Assembly (NCBI GenBank): GCA_035772785.1
Contig: JAOCPU010000057.1
Coordinates: forward strand, 124,001 to 188,000
DNA length: 64,000 nt
Reading direction: 5' to 3'
DNA from: Phlebiopsis flavidoalba
Taxonomy: Eukaryota > Basidiomycota > Agaricomycetes > Polyporales > Phanerochaetaceae
The translations under genes were made by a program, and so were the position numbers. Below the pieces are notes generated by a model. That model did not search any database, was not told where the DNA came from, and saw only the letters and a list, made by a program, of their open reading frames with translations. Below, in pieces: positions 57,001-64,000 of the stretch (its first letter is position 1; the number at the start of each line of letters is the position of its first letter).

Positions 57001-60000
57001 TCATTGGTAAGATCTACCACAACAAAGCTTCCATTAAGGTAGAAGAGGTAACGTGGAATTCGGAATCATGGTACATGGGCTCCCTTTTAGCGGTGGGACC
57101 ACGTTGGCCCTTGATTTTCCCTGCGGGGATTGGATGTTTGTCTCGAGGTTGATCTCGTCACAAATGTAGTCGTAAAATAGCCTGGACTTTGCAGCTAGAG
57201 AGAAAGTGAGTACCGGTAGCGAGCATCAAAAGGCCCAAGCCTACCGTCAGCTCCGGCAGCTCGGAGTGCTTTTCGAGCTTCTAGCCCCACCGGGGCCAGC
57301 TCTCGAAGGTACAGTTCGCGAGAGGAAAGAGAGGAAAGAAACCATAGCCTCTATTCTGTGTTTCCCACCCCGTACCCTCGTCATGCATAAGAGATATCCC
57401 TAGAATTTGGTCAAAATCTGTGCGCACAAATTTTCGAGACGAACAGTCCACTCACCCAGTCACGGAGGAATGTCTGAGATATAACCTGCTTGTACTGGGT
57501 GTTTCATCAACGTCAATGCCAAACCTGAAGTGGCAATCGCATGAATATCTGTGCTCGGGTGGCCCAAGATATTGTTCAAAAAAGATGACCTACCTTGACC
57601 CATGGCATGAGGTACTGCAGCACCCGGGAATGCATTTGTCTCGAGGTCCCGTGACGGCCCATTGACCGCCGCTGCCGCCATTCGCTCCCGACGCAAAGTC
57701 CCGATGAATAGAGTTTTACGAAGCATGGTCAGATCAGAGGACTGGGCTGCGTAGAATATTTGGTTGATAGCAATATCAGGACAAGAAACGTCTCAAAGTC
57801 TCATCTGCAGTCCCATCTTTTGCAGAGGGAGATTGAGCGCAAGCTGAATGAGGCCTCGTTAATCAGCTGCAGTCTTTCATATAACCCTCGACAGTCTTCT
57901 CGGCTGATGTCATAATTACCAGTGCGAAGCGTCCATCGTATGTACGCTTTAGCAACAGAATGATACAGACGTGGCTAGATGTGATCTGTGAGTCGTAAGG
58001 TCGGTCCCTGCACGTTTGTTTTTGATCTTTTGCATGTGGCCTTGGTTTGAGAAGCAACTCAGGGCCGTGTTCTGCTGGGAGAATCCCCTGCATCATCCAA
58101 GCTGTTTTGGATTATACCTGGAGCTACAGACTCGCGAAAGTCACGTTTGGACTCCTAGAGTCAACCCACCATGACCTGGAATCACGGTCCCTAGGCCCCA
58201 CCTAGAATTTGCGGGGTGTCCAAGTGGTAGAGAAACCCCGTGAGTTCACCAATCAACTAGCAAGCTTCACACTCATTGCTAAAAGCCATAATCAAGCAGG
58301 GGACAATCGAAAGTATATTGTCTACTGCAGAGGAACAACATAAGAAAAAATAACAACGTCAGATCTTTGGTAGACTCCACATGAGCTAAACTCTTACTCA
58401 CAAGAACGTAAAGGACGCAGATAAACGAGCGCGGCTACCCTCGCGGGTGGTGATGCAGCGTGGCCAATGGTCTTGCCGCTCACCCACGTGGCGGTGTCCG
58501 CGAGTCCCTTCCATTGCGCGTTTTTGCGATTGGCTGGGCACAATTGCCTCACGACCTCTTTCCTCCTCACTCGTCCTCATTATCTCCTGCTCGTCATTTC
58601 TTCCTTTCGTCGACGCCGCTCTCATAAGCCCTCCGTTGGCGAACGAGCATGATTTGGAGCGTCGTGCTCAGAAAATTGTGCTCGGTCGTCACAGCCAACA
58701 TCGACGACCACGATAATGCCCGCTGGCGTCGGTGTTGGTCCTCTGCCTCCCCCTACTGCGCTCGTCATTCCTCTGGCCTCATCCTTTGCTCTAGCCAGAA
58801 ATCCATGTGTAAGTGCCCTGGCATTTGTAGACTAACACAAAGCATATTTTAGGGAGGTAGAACCTGCGTGAGCGATGTGCTCTGAACCGGGTTCTCCTCG
58901 TACTCTCGCTATCCAGGGTTTTGTTCGCTATCAGTCGTTCTCGAGTATGGTCATACTCCCACTCTGCCTTCCTGCGCCTTCAAACAACCTTCGCATAGGA
59001 TTCAACGTACCTCTCCGTGAAGCAGCGTCAAACATGTCTGTAACGTCGAGGAACGTGCCATGAATTGTCTACTACCAGTTCGTGGACCTTCGCGGTCGAG
59101 AGTCAGTGTCAGTTCACTATATGCTACCCGTTGGCTCGACTTAGTCTCATAACTCTCTATCTACAGCTCATACGGCTGTCTTCACGCGCTCTGCATAGAG
59201 TATATTGACCTTTTGGAATGCTCCCAAGTCGTCACGGTCACTGGCACGTGCTGAGCCTCGTCGTCTCGCTCATCGAGCCGCACGACATGCTGTGATCTCG
59301 TTCACCATATCGTGGTGTCGGTATCCCAGTGCGCCCGAAGGCTAGGAGAGGCTAGGAGGCGTCGTCGATCGAGTCTCTGCCATCGAACCATATGGCGTCC
59401 GTTCAATGACTCAGCGAACGGTGGGGACCCGGGCGTGTATGTGTGCCATGTTTCGGCATTTCTCCATACTGAACCACTTTCCCCCTGCAGTGCTCCGACC
59501 CCAGCCGGCAATCCGCCGTATACTCGTCAAACCGCCGTTGGTTATAGCCCCTCAAGCACTCCATCAGTATCGCGAGTCCACATCCTACTTGTACTGTAGG
59601 TCTTCTTACACCTTGGTGACATTCTCTCCTAACCATCGACAAGCACATTTTTTTTGTTTGTTTTTTTGTTTTTGCGCACCACCGCACGTTGTTGCATCGT
59701 ACCATGGGACGATGGTCCCTGTTCGGCCGAGAGAGCGTGTGATCAAACACCTTCCTCTTTTCTCGTCGCTGTTCCAGTCTTCCGGCATTCGTTTACCATG
59801 CCTTGGCCTGCCGACCATCATCCGGATACAAATTCTTTTTTCGGGGAATTGACGGGCGTCTATGCAACACATGGCGTGCTTTCGAGTGTCGTTCTTGCTT
59901 TGTGTGCATATCCATCTCCCAAAAAGCCGCGACTTTTGGTCAAATATCTACACTTTCGATTCTCAACGCCTCGTCGTCGCTATGTAGTGCTACGCTGAAG

Positions 60001-60254
60001 ACGCTGTACAACCGACGCGTCAAAATAGTGAATATCCTGCATATTCAGGGGCAGGGATTTTGATCTGGTCTGGCGATTGTTTCGCTCCTACGGAAACGCC
60101 CAATACTGACAAACATACGTGAAAATATTCTTTTGCTACGGCCAAGGCTCCTTCGATGGGGGCCATAAAACCCACGAGGCGGCACCCGAAAACATTTTTC
60201 TTCAGCCCACTCGGTCCTCTCCACAGCTGCTCAACGTCGCCTTTCTCTGTCAAG
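54027..60254. other. long unassigned region with gene-like fragments
   Basis: I could not name any gene here. Coding-like minus-strand stretches include 54379-54837 (152 codons open), 55746-56084, 55921-56304 and 56545-57020, with changes of frame between them. A plus-strand hydrophobic stretch near 58560-58640 ends in DAALISPPLANEHDLERRAQ, which looks like a signal peptide. 58710-59100 (plus) reads MPAGVGVGPLPPPTALVIPL in one frame. A mixed C-run lies at 56269-56289. TATA-like CATAAAAC near 60164 probably belongs to the next gene. Confidence 0.35.
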
Positions 60255-61118
60255 ATGCGCTTCGCTGCTCTATACCCGTTCTCGCGTGCTGCCCTGCTCA
60301 GCTGCGCCTCGGCTCATTTCCAGCTGCAGTACCCGCCCCCGCGTGGTGTATTCGTTGAAGATGATGAACCTACCTTTTGCGGTCAGCCACCTCCACCTGT
60401 TAGAGTTTCAATGAATTCAGTACTGATTTTAGCTTCACAGACGGTTACACAAACTCAATCGCGAACCGCACAGAATTCCCCCTAAGCGGCGGCTTCATCT
60501 CGCTCAACAGCGAACACCCCAAGTGGGCATGTAAGCCACCACACAAACGACCCTTCCCGAACGCGTTTCTAACATGCAATTCATAGTCGGTGTCGAGCTC
60601 TCTACGCTCTCCAAACCCACAGAGCTTCTCGAACTTCTCTGCCGCCGTGCCCTTCTTCCAGGTAACCGGGCGAGGGCGCGTTCTGCTTCCCCGTCGACCT
60701 CAAGGCGCGCGGGCCTCGACGGTGTCCAGGACGGGACGAACGTCACGCTCCAGTTCGTCTTTGACGGCGGCGACGGCGAGCTTTTCCAGGTACGCTTACC
60801 TCATCCATGTGCGCGTCGCGCCCTAGGCTCAACTGCATTCTTCAGTGCGCGGACCTCACACTGCGGAGCTCGGTGACTGTCGACAGCAGCGGTCTCTTGC
60901 ACGAACGCGACTGGCGCGACTGTCCAGACTCTTTTCTGCACAGCCCTCTGTCGGTGTCGCAAGCACCGGCTCTGCCTCCGCGTCTGCATCTGCGACGTCG
61001 TCTAGCGCGCCCGGCTGCGAGCTCCTCGACGACAAGTGGTGCATCTGCGGTGCACGTCGTCGGTCTCACTGGGTTCTTGGGTGTTGCTGGTGTCGCTCTC
61101 CCCCCCTCGATGCTCTAG
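60255..61118 (+). CDS. BIM1-like copper-binding secreted protein (X325/LPMO-like)
   Basis: This is a member of the BIM1-like family, which has an LPMO-like fold and is linked to copper acquisition or the cell surface rather than to polysaccharide cleavage. The start is ATG at 60255: [20 protein letters not shown], with cleavage before the copper-binding His of [20 protein letters not shown] and then FC. After an intron come [81 protein letters not shown] and LFQCADL. A Ser/Ala/Thr-rich linker leads to a hydrophobic C-terminal tail, [20 protein letters not shown], with TAG at 61116-61118. This is typical of GPI-anchor addition. Frame changes are needed around 60650, 60690 and 60890. Confidence 0.85.
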
Positions 61119-63469
61119 GAATGGGGGTAGTGGATCGTTCAGTTGTTCATGTATAGATGATGTCTTCTACGAATAGTTATGACAATAATTTTCTGGATCT
61201 GATCGCTCGGCCTGCCCTATCATGAAGCAAAGGCGCTGGTTGTGCAATGTCCAAAACAGTTTGAAGCCACAGCTTGCTAAGCGAAGCTGTCCTCGCTCTA
61301 CGTCGGGGGGAACTACAGCTTGCGCTTTGTTTTTTGATTCATGCAAATCCCGCGCCTCACTATCCCTTCACGCGAACTTGTGTCTATTTGGGAGAAAATC
61401 ATTGTGTTCGATATGCGTCGACGACGACGGACGAGTTCGTCTTCCTCGCTACTTCCGCTGCCCGTGTGGATGTTATGTCATCGTGTATGGTGCCGTATGA
61501 TGCAGCGGGGAGTGGGGCAAGAGGCCCGATGAACAATAGTATTTTCGCCAAGTGCTTTGTACGGAAAACAATACGCTCGGAAGACAAAAAGTATTGTGTC
61601 GTTTACACGGTATCCGGCCATGGTCGGATTCTCTGTTTCTCACATCGCGCGTTGCCACCTCGACGTTTATCAAGACCGGACGTCAATCTTACTTCAATCA
61701 CACACGTTTCAGAAGGATTATCTGGCGTTGTGTACGCAGCGACTGCCGCTATGACTGCTCGGGCATCCAGGTGCTAGCTGCCTTGCGAAACGACAAACAT
61801 TCGCAGGATTTGTTCAAGATTTGTTCGGTTCAAATCGGCCATTGGTTTGCAATGTGGTTACATTGTGCCGCCAAGTATCAAAGTACGAAGCGGTTTCGGC
61901 AAGACAGAGTATGAAAGACCCTTCACAGTCACGGTCAAAATCAAGGCGCTCCTCCGTACTACCCGTGCCGCTCTAGCACGTAATGCAAGCGCACAGATAT
62001 TTCAGCACCTTGCATTCGCCGGCCTTGCATTGGCAGCATGCAAAAACCCAACGATCGTGGTACTCCACCGTCCCAACTTAGCTGGCTCGGGAACCAGCAA
62101 CGGTGCGTAACCTTGCGCCGTCATGAGGCAGCTAAGTGCTATCTGAAATGATCGGAGCAGCGCGTGTCGTGATGCAATATAGTGCCGGACATGCTTGGTC
62201 ATATGGTAGGGTCTCGAGCTGTATCGTACTCATATCGTCCGTGCATTATTGTCCTGCAGGTTTGCGCAAGTTTCTGTAAGGGGGGGGGGGGCCGCTCAAC
62301 CTACGTGGTGTACACTGGTGGTTTTGTGCAGGATGGATCCGGTATCCGATTGCTTGGTGCGTGTGCGGATTGTGCTGTGATATACCGTAATTTATACGTA
62401 GAGTGCTTGTGAATGCTAAGCCCTATAAAGGTTATCCATCTGGGCGATTGCCTCGGATGTGGGGGGCAGCGTGTGGATTCGTCCGTTTGCTAAGGTTGCC
62501 CTGTTTTGGCAGAATAGTACATTGAAACAGTAATTCGGATTTAATTTTTATCTCTGTAGCACATTGCATGCATATTCAAAGTCGGATAGTTTTCGGAGAT
62601 GGGTGCGGGTGTTCTTTCTCCAGATCTATCAAGCCCGAGTAAGGATGCGTGTATTTCGAGTCGCATCTGCGGTCTACCGTTAATGGATGAATGACTCAAG
62701 ATTGATTCTTGTGTGAAGGGGAGTGTTCTTGTAGGAAGATTCTCGTGACTTGATGGCCATTGATAAAATCAACCTCAAGCTGAGGGATATCTACAGAGAA
62801 GTTCCGAGGTCTCCAAAGAATCTCAACCGTGCCTGAGCCATTGTGTCGGTGGGTTTTCAAGGTAGGGTCGAGGCCGCGATGAAACAAAATATATGCACAG
62901 ACCTTGGGAAAACGAGTACAAAAAGTAAGCCGATCTCCCTCCAACTGCCGCATTTATTTAAGGCGAGGCTCCTCTGGCTGTCATAGGACGCTTGATAGAC
63001 GCCCAAGCTCGTTGAGAGCGGCACAACAGGTTGACCAAGGTGGCCCCAATCGTGCCTGCCACATTTGCACATGGAATGAACTAGGGCATTGCTTTAGCAG
63101 CTTCCTGCATCTCCCTTTGGGCAGATGTGACGGTAACGGTCGCTATACTGCGAACGGACATGTGAGACTCGCATGAAACGGGCTGCGCGAAGGGGTCGCA
63201 GACGCGTTCGAGGTACCCGCCAAGGAATGTTGGTGATTTAGCCAGCTTGGATCCGCAGAAACCAGCAGCAAACCAATTCACAGTAAAATACACTTTCCGA
63301 CGAGATTAAATGGATTCCATCACGAGCACACCCCACGGCACGTGTCCATGATCACGGAAACGCACACGCACACTGCTCGATGGCCATGAATCTATGGCCA
63401 TGCTCATGGCATGCTCATGAATTATCCGCGCAAACAAGGAGCATTCGATAAGTAGCCACCAGGAGTTCA
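61119..63469. other. unassigned region with gene-like fragments
   Basis: Open stretches at 61274-61777 (+, 167 codons), 61847-62110 (+) and 62696-62953 (-) do not resemble families I know. A G-run sits at about 62280-62292. Confidence 0.35.
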
Positions 63470-63890
63470 ATGCGCAGCCCCTGATTTCAAGGAGATGGGT
63501 CCGTCAGGCCGTCGCTGCCGTAGTGCTCGCCTTAGGCGCGCTCGCTGGACGTAAAGCACCACGGTCATGGATTTTCCGTGGGCTCTGGTGAGACGTTTCA
63601 TATGATCTACTGTGACTTGAATCTAATATAATATTCAAGGCATGGTCCCGGTGGGGATTAGATCACCTAATGGAAGTCCATTGTCCGGTGTTGATATCAG
63701 CAGTGGCATGGTATGTTAGATTGAGATTTATTCGGATCCTACTTTGCTAACGGTTTACATCTTGCAGCTGGAGCAGCTTAAGGCTCAGGTGACAGAGAAA
63801 GGAATTACGGAAGACAAACTCCGCACCGTGTGCGTCGAGCTCAAAGGCGAAGAAAACGAGCTCGACGGCGAACGTTTCGACATCATTTAG
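63470..63890 (+). CDS. small secreted protein, unassigned
   Basis: The start is ATG at 63470; after one frame correction it reads PLISRRWVRQAVAAVVLALG then ALAG, which is a signal peptide. An intron near 63590-63640 leads to MVPVGIRSPNGSPLSGVDIS, and a second intron ends at the CAG before LEQLKAQVTEKGITEDKLRT. The end is a polar, acidic tail, ELDGERFDII, with TAG at 63888-63890. There is no cysteine pattern and no known domain. The mature protein would be short and hydrophilic. Confidence 0.5.
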
Positions 63891-64000
63891 TAAATATCGC
63901 CCTGCGCCTATGCGACACCGCTGACACGTGACACAGTAGACTCCTATGCCATACACACACTTCGCCTTCCATTATACCAGAAACCACCGCACTCAGCGCC

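Noticed and set aside
57560..57640. P-loop-like reading GQGRSSFLNN on the minus strand (possible GTPase)
   Set aside because: The Lys of GxGKS is replaced by Arg, no downstream DxxG or NKxD motif was seen, and the frame is short.
61274..61777. 167-codon plus-strand open frame as a gene
   Set aside because: No start context, splice pattern or family resemblance; kept only as unassigned.

Overview
The window is nuclear DNA from a filamentous basidiomycete, probably a wood-decaying agaricomycete. The reasons are dense genes with short GT-AG introns (about 45-65 nt), and the gene content: an AA9 lytic polysaccharide monooxygenase with a CBM1 domain, a BIM1-like copper protein, a DUF6534 membrane protein, an F-box protein, a siderophore transporter, a P450 remnant and an intron-rich family of small secreted proteins. 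No tRNA, rRNA or CRISPR feature could be supported.

Layout. 0.3-16 kb is rearranged. A phosphotransferase (APH-like) gene is split by a 1.49 kb element with long terminal inverted repeats. Its 5' end and about 1.8 kb of upstream DNA recur in inverted orientation near 11.9-13.7 kb, where the copied exon runs straight into a P450 C-terminal remnant. Between the arms lie an F-box gene and a siderophore transporter whose long upstream region carries paired ATCWGATAA motifs. A DUF6534 gene starts just outside the second arm. AA9-CBM1 follows at 16.1-17.4 kb. A conserved block then holds TCF25/Rqc1 (-), a DUF6697-like gene (+) and a SAMHD1-like HD hydrolase (-). From 26.2 to 31.1 kb, on the minus strand, are three copies (one truncated) of a secreted Cys-rich family. 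Next come a proline iminopeptidase-like hydrolase, a WD40/inositol 5-phosphatase-like gene and a PPR-like mitochondrial gene. Four more copies of the secreted family lie on the plus strand (42.0, 48.1, 51.5 and 53.1 kb), with an S10 serine carboxypeptidase between the first two. The last 10 kb holds a BIM1-like gene, a small secreted protein and long stretches that I could not assign.

One caveat covers every coding call. Nearly every recognisable gene needs one-base frame corrections, often in homopolymers, while splice sites and downstream codons remain good. That pattern fits uncorrected long-read indels better than independent decay, so single frameshifts should not be read as proof of pseudogenes. 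Gene spans are given from first to last recognisable codon, introns included.

How the genes relate: many products are secreted or deal with metals and nutrients (AA9 and BIM1-like, which are copper linked; the siderophore importer, iron linked; S10 carboxypeptidase; secreted family). The remainder are general housekeeping genes (TCF25/Rqc1, SAMHD1-like, INPP5-like, PPR).
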